This document shows, piece after piece, positions 34,503-43,697 of a stretch of DNA of 64,000 bases. Location: contig NZ_JAZHRR010000001.1 of assembly GCF_036924515.1 (NCBI RefSeq), forward strand, positions 5,551,001-5,615,000, given 5' to 3'. Positions within the stretch are counted from its first letter, which is position 1. Every line of letters starts with the position of its first letter. Both the position numbers and the translations under genes were made by a program. Under the pieces are notes generated by a model. That model was given only the letters and a program-made list of their open reading frames with translations, made no database searches and was not told where the DNA came from. This DNA is from Bradyrhizobium sp. AZCC 1610 (GTDB lineage Bacteria; Pseudomonadota; Alphaproteobacteria; Rhizobiales; Xanthobacteraceae).

Positions 34503-36014
34503 TTAACGGCTTTTGACGAAGCACATGCCGATGCGCGAGATCTTGCCGGCGGCCTGACAGGTCAGGCCTTCGGCGCAGGTCCAGTCGCGAAAACTTGCGT
34601 CATTGTTGGCCGCCGGCTTGCTCTGCACGTAGCAATGCGCGCCCCAGCCGTCGTAATAATTGGTGCCGGCGAGTTCGGTGCTGCCGCGCAATTGCGGACG
34701 GCTGGCGAACCCACGCGAGTAATCCGGTGGCCTGCCGTCGCGCAGGCTTACGAGAATATCGCGGCGGCGGATCTGGTCGCCGAAGAAATGCGGCGACGCC
34801 GGCACCACGGTCGAATTCGACGGTTTGTCCGCCATCCAGTCGACGCCGGCGAAGTGAAAGCCGCCGATGCCGCGCGTCTGGTGGCAGCCGGAACAAGTCA
34901 CGTCGTTGAGCCGTCGTTCGAACCCGGCAGGCGAGCGGATGTTCTGCAGCTTCATGCCACTTTCCACAGCCTTCCTTAGCGCAGCCACGACGTCGGCCTC
35001 GCTGAACGCGGCGTCCTCGCCTTGCACCAGTCCGAATTCAGGCTCCAGGTCCGACGGATCGAACCCGACCGGAGTTGGCGCAATCGCGCCGTTGGCGAGG
35101 AATTTTTCCGGGATCAGCACGGTGCCGCGATCGAACGCGACGAGATTGGCGGGATCGAGCAGCCATGCCCTGAACTCACGCTTGAGGCCATCGTCCGCCA
35201 GAAGCCGCGCGCGGTCGATCTGGTTTTCCATCGGCGCTTCCGCGAATACACGCGCGACCCGATCGTAACGAAACACCTTCAACAGATAATCGGTGCGGAA
35301 ATCGCGAACCGCAGATTTCGGCGCGTGCGCGATCTGGAGATTGGTCTCGATGCGGTCGATATTTTCGTGGCCGATCAGATCGAGCGGGTCATCCTTTGCC
35401 GCCAGCGTCCCGCCGAGCGGTGCGGCGAGCCAGCGACCCGCGATTTCGGAGCAGGTGATCGCCGCTCCCTCGCCTTTCGCCTTCAGCACGAGGTTCAGCG
35501 TCATCGGCAGCCGCGGCGGCGAAGCGTCGTCGGCTGACCTGTTCATCCGCGTCAAGCGGTAGATCAGGCGGATCTCGCCGCAGCTTGCTTCCGCGGCATA
35601 AGTGCGGTCCATGCGGTTGACGATGCCGGCCAGCACGAACCGCGTCTCTGCCGAATAAAGCAGCGTGCGGTCGAACAATTGGAAGTCAAAACCCTCGCCG
35701 ACGCCGATCGTCTCCTTCGGCAGGCTCGCGCTGTGCCGCGCGATGTAGCGATCGAACTCGCCATCGATCGCCTGCCGGATTGGGATCATCGACGGCACGG
35801 CGAACACCGCGCTGTTTGCGAGCGGGATGTCCGCCGACCGCTCCGGCAACAACATACGGTCGAGGCGAAATTTTCCGCCATCGAGTTCGCGCAGCGTCGC
35901 GGGATCGGTGATGGCGGTGCCACGCTCCGGCGCCACATCTTGCGCCGCACGCGCCGGCAAAGCAGCGCACAGTAGAGCAAATAGGATGGCGAGAAGTCGG
36001 GGCACGCGGCTCAT
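34503..36014 (-). CDS. Secreted protein with a single c-type heme motif
   Basis: A 503-residue exported protein with a signal peptide (MSRVPRLLAILFALLCAALP, then ARAA). It has one CxxCH motif, CSGCH, in the last third (RLNDVTCSGCHQTRGIGGFH), which implies covalent heme attachment in the periplasm. The C-terminus has four more Cys (AHCYVQSKP, DWTCAEGLTCQAAG, GMCFVKSR) likely to form disulfides. The long N-terminal part (LLYSAETRFVLAGIVNRMDR and similar) matches no enzyme I recognise. The Met at 36014 is preferred over 36035 because it starts the signal peptide. It could be a periplasmic redox enzyme or electron carrier. Confidence 0.72.
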   Translation of the reverse strand: MSRVPRLLAILFALLCAALPARAAQDVAPERGTAITDPATLRELDGGKFRLDRMLLPERSADIPLANSAVFAVPSMIPIRQAIDGEFDRYIARHSASLPKETIGVGEGFDFQLFDRTLLYSAETRFVLAGIVNRMDRTYAAEASCGEIRLIYRLTRMNRSADDASPPRLPMTLNLVLKAKGEGAAITCSEIAGRWLAAPLGGTLAAKDDPLDLIGHENIDRIETNLQIAHAPKSAVRDFRTDYLLKVFRYDRVARVFAEAPMENQIDRARLLADDGLKREFRAWLLDPANLVAFDRGTVLIPEKFLANGAIAPTPVGFDPSDLEPEFGLVQGEDAAFSEADVVAALRKAVESGMKLQNIRSPAGFERRLNDVTCSGCHQTRGIGGFHFAGVDWMADKPSNSTVVPASPHFFGDQIRRRDILVSLRDGRPPDYSRGFASRPQLRGSTELAGTNYYDGWGAHCYVQSKPAANNDASFRDWTCAEGLTCQAAGKISRIGMCFVKSR

Positions 36015-36104
36015 ATCCCAACTAACACCGCGCAATGAGACCTATTCAAGAAGAAAGGCGCCTCACGTCGCCGTGAAACGCCTTCCTGTTCGCATATCGT
36101 CCCG

Positions 36105-37136
36105 TCAGCGCGCGACGATCAGGCCCTTGCTGGTCACGACCACCCAGCGGCCGTCCTGCTTGCGAATGGCGTCGACACGGCCGAGACCGGGGATTGGATC
36201 GCCGGCATAGACCTCGTACATGCCGCGGCGGCCCTCGATCAGGGCGCTGCCATTGGCGACGTCCCGCAATACCCAGCCTTCGACGGTCGGCAGCCGGGCA
36301 ACCTCGGGCTTGGGCGGAACCGCAGGCGCAGGCGCCGCCGCGGCTGCGGCCTGCTGCTGCTGTTGCGGTATCGTGCCCGTCACTTCCTTCGCAGGCGCCG
36401 GCGCGGCGGCGGCCGTCGTCGCGGACGCCTGGGCGGCGCGGAGCTTGTCGACGGTCTCGCTGAGCTTGGCGAGTTTTGCCGCCGGCTCGGCCTGCGCCTT
36501 CTCGACCTTGTCGAGGCGGTCGCTGGCCTTGTTGAACTGGGTCACGCCGGCCTTGGCGGTATGATCGAGGCTCGCCTTCAGCGCGACGATGTTGGCATCG
36601 AGCCGCGCCACGGTGGCTTCGAGCGCGCTATCCTTCACTGATGCTTGGGCCGAATCTTGCGCCGAATCTCCGGCCATCAGCTTTCCAATGCCCGCGGTTG
36701 CCAGCGCGCCACCCAGCGCACCCGCCACCGTCGCCAGCGCCACCACGGCGGCCATCGCCCCGATTCTTCGTTTGCCGGACGATCCCTCCGCCGGCGCCGC
36801 CTTCGCATCGACGCCGGCGCGATCGCCGGGCGACATGATCGTCACGTTGCCGGGGAAGCGCAGCGCTTCCGGCTTCACGGCGTCGATCTTGGGAGCCTCG
36901 ATCTTGGGAGCTTCGGCCTTTGACGCCTCGACCTTAGGCTCTTCCATTTTGACGGCCTCCACCTTGGGCGCGTCAGGCTTCGGCGCCGTCTCATCCTGCT
37001 CGGGCGCCAGTCTCGCCGCCTCGATCTCTGCCGCGGTCGTTACCGGCTCGCTCGGCGCAGGCATGTCGGGAGCTGTCGGCCCGGCGCCAAGGGTTCCGGT
37101 TTCACCGCTGGTGGGCTGGGGGTGCTGATCGCTCAC
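36105..37136 (-). CDS. Membrane-anchored coiled-coil protein with Lys/Glu/Pro repeats
   Basis: A 343-residue low-complexity protein. Residues 50-95 are an imperfect repeat (PKVEAVKMEEPKVEASKAEA, then PKIEAPKIDAVKPE). One membrane helix follows a basic stretch (GKRRIGAMAAVVALATVAGA). A coiled coil with LDANIVALKASLDHTAKAGV and LDKVEKAQAEPAAKLAKL comes next, then Ala/Gln/Pro linkers (TIPQQQQQ). A small C-terminal beta domain has VEGWVLRDVANGSALIEGR and YEVYAGDPIPGLGRVDAI. The end domain is like those seen in alphaproteobacterial proteins of unknown function. It probably spans from cytoplasm to periplasm. Confidence 0.72.
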   Translation of the reverse strand: MSDQHPQPTSGETGTLGAGPTAPDMPAPSEPVTTAAEIEAARLAPEQDETAPKPDAPKVEAVKMEEPKVEASKAEAPKIEAPKIDAVKPEALRFPGNVTIMSPGDRAGVDAKAAPAEGSSGKRRIGAMAAVVALATVAGALGGALATAGIGKLMAGDSAQDSAQASVKDSALEATVARLDANIVALKASLDHTAKAGVTQFNKASDRLDKVEKAQAEPAAKLAKLSETVDKLRAAQASATTAAAAPAPAKEVTGTIPQQQQQAAAAAAPAPAVPPKPEVARLPTVEGWVLRDVANGSALIEGRRGMYEVYAGDPIPGLGRVDAIRKQDGRWVVVTSKGLIVAR

Positions 37137-37365
37137 GTTGGATTCTCCAGAATTGATTGACCATTTGGTAACTTTTATTACTTGCCAAATCCTTACCGGC
37201 CTCGGCCTTACCGAAATTTTAGGAACTCATCCGGCCCGGTTTTAGCCGCCACTTGTCGGCCGTCCCGGTCCCAAGGTCCGCTATGCTGCCCTGCGGCAGC
37301 CTTGTTTGCGCCGGTCTGTTTCCCGATTAACATGGACCGACCAGCCAGAAAGGCAGGTGGCCACC

Positions 37366-37740
37366 ATGACCATCGAGAAATGCATCAACGAGTTTGATGT
37401 AGATGACGTCATTTTTGAGGAAGGCTCGACCGGGCGGGAACTGTTCGTCGTGCTCGACGGCCAGGTCGAGATCGTCAAGATGAACGGCACCAGCAAGACG
37501 GTGATCGTCACGCTCGGCAAGGGTGAGTTCTTCGGCGAGATGGCTGTTATCGACGGCTCGTCCCGTTCGGCAACCGCCATTGCGGCCGCGCCAAATACCC
37601 GCGTGATGCGGATCAATCACGCCCGCTTCGTCTACCTGGTCAGCCAGCAGCCGGCCTTCGCGCTGATGATCATGGATGCGCTCAGCAAGCGCTTGCGCGC
37701 CTCCAACACGGTGGCCTTCAAAGCCGCGGCCGGTTCATGA
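37366..37740 (+). CDS. Cyclic-nucleotide-binding domain protein
   Basis: A 124-residue stand-alone cNMP-binding domain: FEEGSTGRELFVVLDGQVEI, then GKGEFFGEMAVIDGSSRSAT. The latter is the phosphate-binding cassette with the conserved GE and the Arg-Ser-Ala-Thr close. No DNA-binding domain follows, so it is not a CRP-type activator. The start is the ATG at 37366, behind AGGCAGGTGG. It overlaps the next gene by ATGA, so it is translated together with the metallo-hydrolase and may regulate it allosterically. Confidence 0.88.
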   Translation: MTIEKCINEFDVDDVIFEEGSTGRELFVVLDGQVEIVKMNGTSKTVIVTLGKGEFFGEMAVIDGSSRSATAIAAAPNTRVMRINHARFVYLVSQQPAFALMIMDALSKRLRASNTVAFKAAAGS

Positions 37741-38549
37741 GCGAGCGCAGACCGAGCCCCTTCAAGACGCTGCTCGACAGCGACGTCTGTACGCTGATCG
37801 AGGCGGCCGAGGACGTCTATCAAGTACGCTTCAAGAACCGCGCGGCGAACGCCTATCTGGTACGCGGCAGTTCACGCACCATCCTGATCGATGTCGGCCT
37901 ATCCTCGAACTATCCGCATCTACTGACGTCCCTCAACCATATCGGCGTGAAGCCCGACGATATCGACATGGTGGTGCTGAGCCACGAGCATCTCGACCAT
38001 ATCGGTGCGGCCTATCATTTCCACGGCCGCGCCTTCATCGCCGCGCATCGGCTGGCCGCCAACAAGATCATGCTGCGCGACGACTTCTCGATGCTGCGCA
38101 AGATGTTCAACGAGCCGAACGTGCCGATCAATATCGATCTCTGGCTGGAAGAAGGCAATCTGATCGATCTCGGTAATTTCCGCCTCAACGTGATGTACAC
38201 GCCCGGCCACACCTCGGCCTGCATCACGCTGTTCGAGCAGGACAAGGGCCTGTTGTTCGCTTCCGATACGCTGATGCCGGGTGGCGTGATGGGCGGCGTA
38301 TTCGGCTCCGGCAGCATCGCCGATTACATCCAGTCGCTCGAGCGGCTGAAGGGCCTGAACTCGAAGATCCTGCTGTCCGGCCACGGCCGGCTATCCGACA
38401 CACCGCAAGAAGACGTGCGGATCGCGATCCAGCGTTCGCACGGATTATTGTCGGACACCGCGCAATTGTTCGACGCATTGGATGCGCGAGCGAACTTCGA
38501 GCCGATCATGCAGTCGGTGCGCGATCTCAACAAGCTCGACGACAGCTAG
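37737..38549 (+). CDS. Metallo-beta-lactamase fold hydrolase
   Basis: A 270-residue MBL-fold protein. The metal motif HxHxDH is SHEHLDHIG (His83, His85, Asp87, His88), with further ligands in TPGHTSACI, FASDTLMPGG and LLSGHGRLS. It resembles glyoxalase II-like or quorum-lactonase-like members without pointing to one. Coupling to a cNMP-binding protein suggests cyclic-nucleotide control. The class III cyclase at 26132 is the only cyclic-nucleotide source seen in the window. Confidence 0.9.
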   Translation: MSERRPSPFKTLLDSDVCTLIEAAEDVYQVRFKNRAANAYLVRGSSRTILIDVGLSSNYPHLLTSLNHIGVKPDDIDMVVLSHEHLDHIGAAYHFHGRAFIAAHRLAANKIMLRDDFSMLRKMFNEPNVPINIDLWLEEGNLIDLGNFRLNVMYTPGHTSACITLFEQDKGLLFASDTLMPGGVMGGVFGSGSIADYIQSLERLKGLNSKILLSGHGRLSDTPQEDVRIAIQRSHGLLSDTAQLFDALDARANFEPIMQSVRDLNKLDDS

Positions 38550-38674
38550 GCCATCGGCCCGCAACATATTCCGTAGCGCCGAATGTGTGATCCGTCCATT
38601 TGACAAATGGCATGGCGGCCTGTTCAACAATTCCCAACAACACTGCACAAGAAAACATCGGGAGAGATAGCACC

Positions 38675-39289
38675 ATGAAGTTCTACGACTCGGTCGGACC
38701 GAACCCGCGCGTTGTCCGCATGTTCATGGCGGAGAAGGGCATCGATATGCCGAAGCAGACCGTCGATCTGCGCAAGGGCGAGAACCGTGAGGCCGAGCAT
38801 CTGAAGCGCAATCCGCACGGCCAGATGCCGACCCTCGAACTCGACAACGGCAACTATCTCTCCGAAATCACCGCGATCTGCGAATATCTCGAAGAGAAGC
38901 ATCCAAACCCTCCGATGATCGGGACGACGCCGGAAGAACGTGCCGAATGCCGGATGTGGACGCGCCGCGTCGATCTCAACATCTGCGAGCATATGGGAAA
39001 CGGCTTTCGCTTCGGCGAGGGTTTGAAGTTCTTCGAAAAGCGGATTCCCTGCGCCCCCGAAGCCTCGCCCGGCCTCAAGATGATTGCCGCCAACCGGCTG
39101 CAATGGCTGAACGGCCAGATGGCTGACGGCCGCGACTATTTCTGCGGCAAGCGCTTCACGCTGGCCGACATCCTGCTCTATGGCTGGCTCGATTTCGGCG
39201 GCCAGGTCGGCCAGCCGCTCGATCCTGCCAACACCAACATCGTGGCATGGATGGCGCGCGTGGGGGAACGGCCTTCCGCGAAGGCGTGA
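38675..39289 (+). CDS. Glutathione S-transferase family protein
   Basis: A 204-residue GST. MKFYDSVGPNPRVVRMFMAE is the N-terminal strand/helix, GQMPTLELDNGNYLSEITAI is the glutathione-binding segment with cis-Pro and Ser, and the C-terminal domain has YFCGKRFTLADILLYGWLDF. The frame is open upstream to 38600, but GGGAGAG before the ATG at 38675 decides the start. It follows the MBL gene after 125 bases and may be a separate unit. The substrate is unknown. The 168 bases after it hold no supportable gene. Confidence 0.9.
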   Translation: MKFYDSVGPNPRVVRMFMAEKGIDMPKQTVDLRKGENREAEHLKRNPHGQMPTLELDNGNYLSEITAICEYLEEKHPNPPMIGTTPEERAECRMWTRRVDLNICEHMGNGFRFGEGLKFFEKRIPCAPEASPGLKMIAANRLQWLNGQMADGRDYFCGKRFTLADILLYGWLDFGGQVGQPLDPANTNIVAWMARVGERPSAKA

Positions 39290-39457
39290 ACCCTACACTT
39301 GCCTGGAAGCGCCTCGGAGTTGATGCACGGGCCGGTGCGCCTGTGAAGGCGCTACCGCGCGAGCTACATCACGCGCCGCTCAAGGCATTCCGGCCGGTGG
39401 ATGATGCGTTCGGGCAATGGGACCCGAGCAGCGGCAGGCATTGAACCTGGTCCGTGA

Positions 39458-39763
39458 CTAGCTCATCCGAAGATGGCGACCTTGATTGTAGACAAGCTCC
39501 CAAAGTTCGCTCGCGTTCCAACGCTCACTCTTCCCGTTGAGCTTTTCTGCGACCGCGATCGCGAAATCGTCGGCATCTGGAGGCTCTTTCGAAATGATCC
39601 GGCAGCAACCCAATGACGGGTTCGTCGGCATCGCCATCGCAAGCCGCCGACAGATACCCGCAGCCAACGCGACTGCATCGGCTGGATGCACGCCCTGCTC
39701 GTCGCGCAACATCTGCGTGATTATTCGTTCTGCTTTACCTGCATTAATTCGAATTTCTGTCAT
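39458..39763 (-). CDS. Hypothetical small protein
   Basis: A 101-residue protein, MTEIRINAGKAERIITQMLR..., with helical character, two adjacent Cys (LGCCRIISKEP) and an acidic stretch (EPPDADDFAIAVAEKLNG). There is no known motif. AAAGGAGG lies directly upstream. Its ATG overlaps the stop of the preceding membrane-protein gene (ATGA), so the two are translationally coupled. Both are divergent from the large regulator at 40208. Confidence 0.65.
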   Translation of the reverse strand: MTEIRINAGKAERIITQMLRDEQGVHPADAVALAAGICRRLAMAMPTNPSLGCCRIISKEPPDADDFAIAVAEKLNGKSERWNASELWELVYNQGRHLRMS

Positions 39764-40029
39764 TTAAGCCTCCTTTCTGACGAAGCCACGCTGCCTGCTG
39801 GCCTCGCGCTGTCGCCGGAAGTGCCGGTCAATATATCCCACAGCCGTAGTGCGCTCATCGGCAAGAGTATCAAATGCGGCAACAAGACGGGCAGAAGGCA
39901 CGCCACGATACTGAAGATGACAACCGCGACACGGCTGAGCATCCCGAGTGCGCGCAAAATCATCTCCCTGGTCATCAAGAGCACCATCATCGGGGCTGCG
40001 TATCCGACAAGATCGATCACCCTGACCAT
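39760..40029 (-). CDS. Small membrane protein
   Basis: An 89-residue protein with two probable membrane helices (APMMVLLMTREMILRALGM and VAVVIFSIVACLLPVLLPHL) and a Ser/Arg-rich C-terminus. GAGGGG precedes the ATG. Its stop overlaps the start of the 101-residue gene. No family recognised. It shares a 178-base divergent promoter region with the regulator gene at 40208. Confidence 0.6.
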   Translation of the reverse strand: MVRVIDLVGYAAPMMVLLMTREMILRALGMLSRVAVVIFSIVACLLPVLLPHLILLPMSALRLWDILTGTSGDSARPAGSVASSERRLK

Positions 40030-40148
40030 GGCTTGCCCCTCCTCTGGCTGGCGGACAACGGATAATGCTCACGAGCAACCTGCGCCTCGCGACTACCCAA
40101 TGTCGCGAAGCACTCCCGAAAAGGTTGCAAAATGAATCCGAATTGAGC

Positions 40149-40163
40149 CGCTCGCAGCGAGCG
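40149..40163. promoter_or_regulatory. Inverted repeat in divergent promoter region
   Basis: CGCTCGC-A-GCGAGCG is a perfect 7-base dyad lying between the small membrane-protein gene and the regulator at 40208, 44 bases before the latter's ATG. It could be an operator for that regulator, but a GC-rich palindrome of this length can also occur by chance. Confidence 0.35.
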
Positions 40164-40207
40164 ACCGAGCGGAGCGAAGTCGTTGTTATCGCGTTGACTT
40201 CAACCTG

Positions 40208-43200
40208 ATGAAGGAGTTGACTTCCGATATTATTTTGATTGACGGGCAGGCATCGATGGTCGTTGAACGATCGGAGCCCAATCCTTCTCATCTGCATGGC
40301 GAAGCGCCTCCCGCCCGCGCCGCTAGCCTTGAGTGGCGGATGGGGTCGCTCGTGCTGGACCCGGTCGCGCGCATTCTAATTCATGACGGCACCCCCCTAC
40401 CCCTGGGTGAGCGGGCTGTTTCCATTCTGCTAATGCTGGTCGAGCGATCAGGTCAGTTGGTCAGCAAGGAAGACCTCATCGCGTTTGCCTGGCAGGGCTT
40501 GGCTGTCGAGGACAGCAATCTCACGGTTCAGGTTGCTGCGTTGCGGCGGGCGTTGGCGCTGGTCCCTGGAGGGAGATCCTGGATCGAGACTTTGCCGCGG
40601 CGCGGCTATCGTTTCGTCGGTACCGCCGTACGATCCGGGGACAAAGACCCGCCGACACCGGATGAACCACGGGCAGCCCGATCGTCTTATGAAATAGCAA
40701 AGCTACCCTCGCCCAAACTCGTGGACGATCAGAAAGACCTGCCGACAGTGTCCGCGCTCACCGATTCACGCGCGCACCATATGGTTGGACGCGCCGCGCC
40801 GCTCGATATGCTGGACCGGATGGCACAGCGCATGCTGAGCGGCCAAAGGCAGATAGCGTTTGTCACCGGAGAGGCCGGAATTGGAAAGACGGCTTTTATC
40901 CAGATGGCGGTGGACCGACTGTCGCAACAGGGCGTCGATTTATTGTGCGGGCGCTGCACCGAGAGGTTCGGCACCGATGAGGCCTTTCTGCCATTGATCG
41001 ACGCGCTGGTGACATGCTGTCGCAGCACGAATGGAGCAGAACTGCAGACAGCAATTCGTGCCCACGCGCCAACCTGGATGCTGCAGATACCAGGACTGAT
41101 TGGTGCGACGGAGCGCGCCGCGTTTCAACGCGAAGTATTCGGTGCGACCCGCGAGCGCATGCTCCGCGAATTTTGCGATCTTGTGGAAGCACTGAGCGCC
41201 GATCGTCCATGGGTAATCGTTCTCGAGGATCTGCATTGGAGCGACCTGGCAACGCTGGACGCCCTCTCCCGCTTTGCGCGAGGAGATAGCAAGGCCTCGG
41301 TGCTGATCCTCGGTTCCTATCGGCCGGCAGATAGCATCATCGGCCAACATCCCATTCGGCGCCTGCATCAAGATCTGGAGATACACGAGCGCTGCGGCGA
41401 ATTGCGCCTCGATCGATTGTCCCGAATGGAGGTCGAGCGACATCTCGCACTGCGGTTCCGCGATGATGCAGTGGCGTCCGCCTTGTCTGAACCCGTGTTC
41501 GAGCGAACGCAGGGACAGCCGCTGTTCATCGCATCGTTGATCAAGTTTTTCATCGATCAGCGAGTGATCGTCGAAACTGACGGTGCCTGGCGCCTGCCAT
41601 CGGAGGCGGCGATTCCGCAAGATGGCGTACCGACCGACTTGCTGAATATGATCAATTATCAGGTAAGCCGCCTCACGGAGGAGGAACGGCGTCTACTCGA
41701 AGTCGCAAGCGTAGCCGGCGGAGATTTTTCCGCCGCCCTGGTGGCAGCCGGCTTGTCACGCGATGCCGTCGAGGTTGAGCGTGACCTGGAAGCGCTAACC
41801 CGCAAGGATCACACGCTGGTCCCGTCGGGTGTGTCTGAATGGCCGGATGGCACGTACTCGGGATCGTATGCTTTCCGACATATTCTGTATCAAAACGTCG
41901 TTTATCAGCATCTCGCGCCGGGACAGCGCGTGCAAACGCACAGGCGTCTGGGCAAGAGGCTGGAACAGGCATATGGCGATCTGACCTCGGAAATCGCGCC
42001 GGTGCTCGCGCTTCATTTCGAACAGGGCCGGGATTTTCCGAGCGCCTTGCGCTACCTCGGACAGGCGGCAGAGAGTTCCGCGAAGCGCCTTGGCCACGCG
42101 GAAGCCGCCAGCTATCTAACGCGTGGTCTTAGTATTCTCGATCGCTTTGATGTGCCGGATAAGTTCAGGCTGCGCATCTCCGTGTTGCGACATCGCAGCC
42201 TTGCTCTGCGCTCAAGTGGTGATCTCGCTGGCTCGGTTCGTGATCTCAAGGAGATGATTGTCTGCGCTGGACACGCCGGCGAGCTTCGACAGGAGGTCGC
42301 TGGCCTTCTTGCCGTTAGCCGCTTCTGCTTGCACGCAGATCGACGCCTCTGCCTTCAGGCGGCCGAAGATGTGCTGATTAAAAGCCAAGCCCTGGAGGAC
42401 GACACCTTTAAGGCCCTGGTACAAGGCAGCAGCGCCAGCATCAACCTGTATCTCAAGGGATGGCACGATCAGGATGCTACTCGTTGCATGAGAGCAATGG
42501 AGTTAAGTGCGGGCGCACAGGACCACGGCACGTTGATCAGGCGTTATGGAATCGAGGGAATTCTTGACTGTTGGCGCTCGCGGTACCGAGAGTGTCGTCG
42601 CTCGGCGACGCATGGAAAGCGATTGGCCAGCGAAGCTGGGGATGTTTACGTCTTTGTCCTTTTCAATGTGCTGGAGTCCACCGCGCTCCTTCATCTGGGC
42701 GAGTGGCGGGATTTGCAGCGCGAAACCACAACGGCCTTGGAATTTGCGAGAAAAAACGGAAATGAACAGGCCAGCGGACTATGTCGATTGACACTCGCAT
42801 GGTTGCACGTCGAAGCAATGGATTTTGAGGGAGCCCGCGCCCTCTGCGAAGGCGTCGACGAGAACACTCTCAACGAAAACCAGTTTGCTTATTTCTTTCA
42901 GCGAGCGGTCCTGGCGAAAGCTTTCGTGGGATTACGCGACCCACAACGAGCAAGCAAACAGTTCAATGACGTTCAGCGCCGCCTCGAACAAGATGGCATT
43001 CCGCTGGATTTTACAATATCCACGCAGCTTTATCACTGTTTGGGGGAATATTGCCTGCAGATTGCCGAATTTGATCAGGCGAGAAGATGGGCAATCCAGC
43101 TGCGCGACTACGCTGCCCCGGCACCCGATCAGAACCATCTCGCCCTCGCCCATGGTCTGTCAGCTCGGATCGCTTTTGCTACCGGCGATCGGGACGAAGC

Positions 43201-43426
43201 TCGGGAACACTTGTCGCGCGCTTTGTCGATCGTTGACAATGCCAACTTTCCTCTCGCTGGATGGCGAGTTTATCTCGGCGCCGCGACGATATTCGAAAGT
43301 ATCGGTGAAGCGGACGATGCCGCCACCTACCGGATCCGTTTTGAGACGGTGATACGAACTCTTGCGCGAAACTTTGAGCCCGACGATGCCTTGCACAGCT
43401 CCGTGTTGAGCGCTCTGACAACTTGA
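40208..43426 (+). CDS. Large winged-helix/AAA ATPase/TPR transcriptional regulator
   Basis: A 1072-residue signalling protein. Residues about 45-140 are an OmpR/CadC-type winged helix (LPLGERAVSILLMLVERSGQ, then TLPRRGYRFVG). Residues about 195-480 are an AAA_16/STAND ATPase with Walker A TGEAGIGKTAF and Walker B WVIVLEDLHWSD. The rest is an alpha-helical, TPR-like array (HRRLGKRLEQAYGDL onward). This is the plan of adenylate-cyclase-like/MalT-like STAND activators that sense a ligand through the repeats. An ATG at 40256 is an alternative start. Codon use is slightly less GC-rich than in its neighbours. The target is unknown, possibly the divergent two-gene unit. Confidence 0.88.
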   Translation: MKELTSDIILIDGQASMVVERSEPNPSHLHGEAPPARAASLEWRMGSLVLDPVARILIHDGTPLPLGERAVSILLMLVERSGQLVSKEDLIAFAWQGLAVEDSNLTVQVAALRRALALVPGGRSWIETLPRRGYRFVGTAVRSGDKDPPTPDEPRAARSSYEIAKLPSPKLVDDQKDLPTVSALTDSRAHHMVGRAAPLDMLDRMAQRMLSGQRQIAFVTGEAGIGKTAFIQMAVDRLSQQGVDLLCGRCTERFGTDEAFLPLIDALVTCCRSTNGAELQTAIRAHAPTWMLQIPGLIGATERAAFQREVFGATRERMLREFCDLVEALSADRPWVIVLEDLHWSDLATLDALSRFARGDSKASVLILGSYRPADSIIGQHPIRRLHQDLEIHERCGELRLDRLSRMEVERHLALRFRDDAVASALSEPVFERTQGQPLFIASLIKFFIDQRVIVETDGAWRLPSEAAIPQDGVPTDLLNMINYQVSRLTEEERRLLEVASVAGGDFSAALVAAGLSRDAVEVERDLEALTRKDHTLVPSGVSEWPDGTYSGSYAFRHILYQNVVYQHLAPGQRVQTHRRLGKRLEQAYGDLTSEIAPVLALHFEQGRDFPSALRYLGQAAESSAKRLGHAEAASYLTRGLSILDRFDVPDKFRLRISVLRHRSLALRSSGDLAGSVRDLKEMIVCAGHAGELRQEVAGLLAVSRFCLHADRRLCLQAAEDVLIKSQALEDDTFKALVQGSSASINLYLKGWHDQDATRCMRAMELSAGAQDHGTLIRRYGIEGILDCWRSRYRECRRSATHGKRLASEAGDVYVFVLFNVLESTALLHLGEWRDLQRETTTALEFARKNGNEQASGLCRLTLAWLHVEAMDFEGARALCEGVDENTLNENQFAYFFQRAVLAKAFVGLRDPQRASKQFNDVQRRLEQDGIPLDFTISTQLYHCLGEYCLQIAEFDQARRWAIQLRDYAAPAPDQNHLALAHGLSARIAFATGDRDEAREHLSRALSIVDNANFPLAGWRVYLGAATIFESIGEADDAATYRIRFETVIRTLARNFEPDDALHSSVLSALTT

Positions 43427-43484
43427 CCAGCGTGATCGATCTCGGCGTCTGACAGCCGCTGGGTAGACTTTGCCCCAAAGAAAA

Positions 43485-43512
43485 AGGCCGGCGGGCGTTA
43501 CGCCGCCGACCT
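43485..43512 (-). terminator. Rho-independent terminator for the LemA/TPM operon
   Basis: Read on the minus strand, AGGTCGGCGGCG-TAA-CGCCCGCCGGCCT forms a GC stem with one wobble and one bulge, followed by TTTTTCTTT. It lies about 185 bases after the last TPM gene. The plus-strand regulator ends at 43426 and might share the hairpin but lacks the T-run. Confidence 0.6.
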
Positions 43513-43697
43513 CATCTTGCAACTGCCGGCTCGCGGGTCCGGTTCCGTTGCTTTGCATTCCGTTGCTAGAACTATTTTGATCAGTAGCGCCCAGTGCCGG
43601 CTGACGCCATTGCGCGTAGGTATTGCCGAACCGTACCGAGGTAGGCTCACACCATGGAAACGGATGAGCCGACTATCCATTGGTTTAGGGTGGTGGG

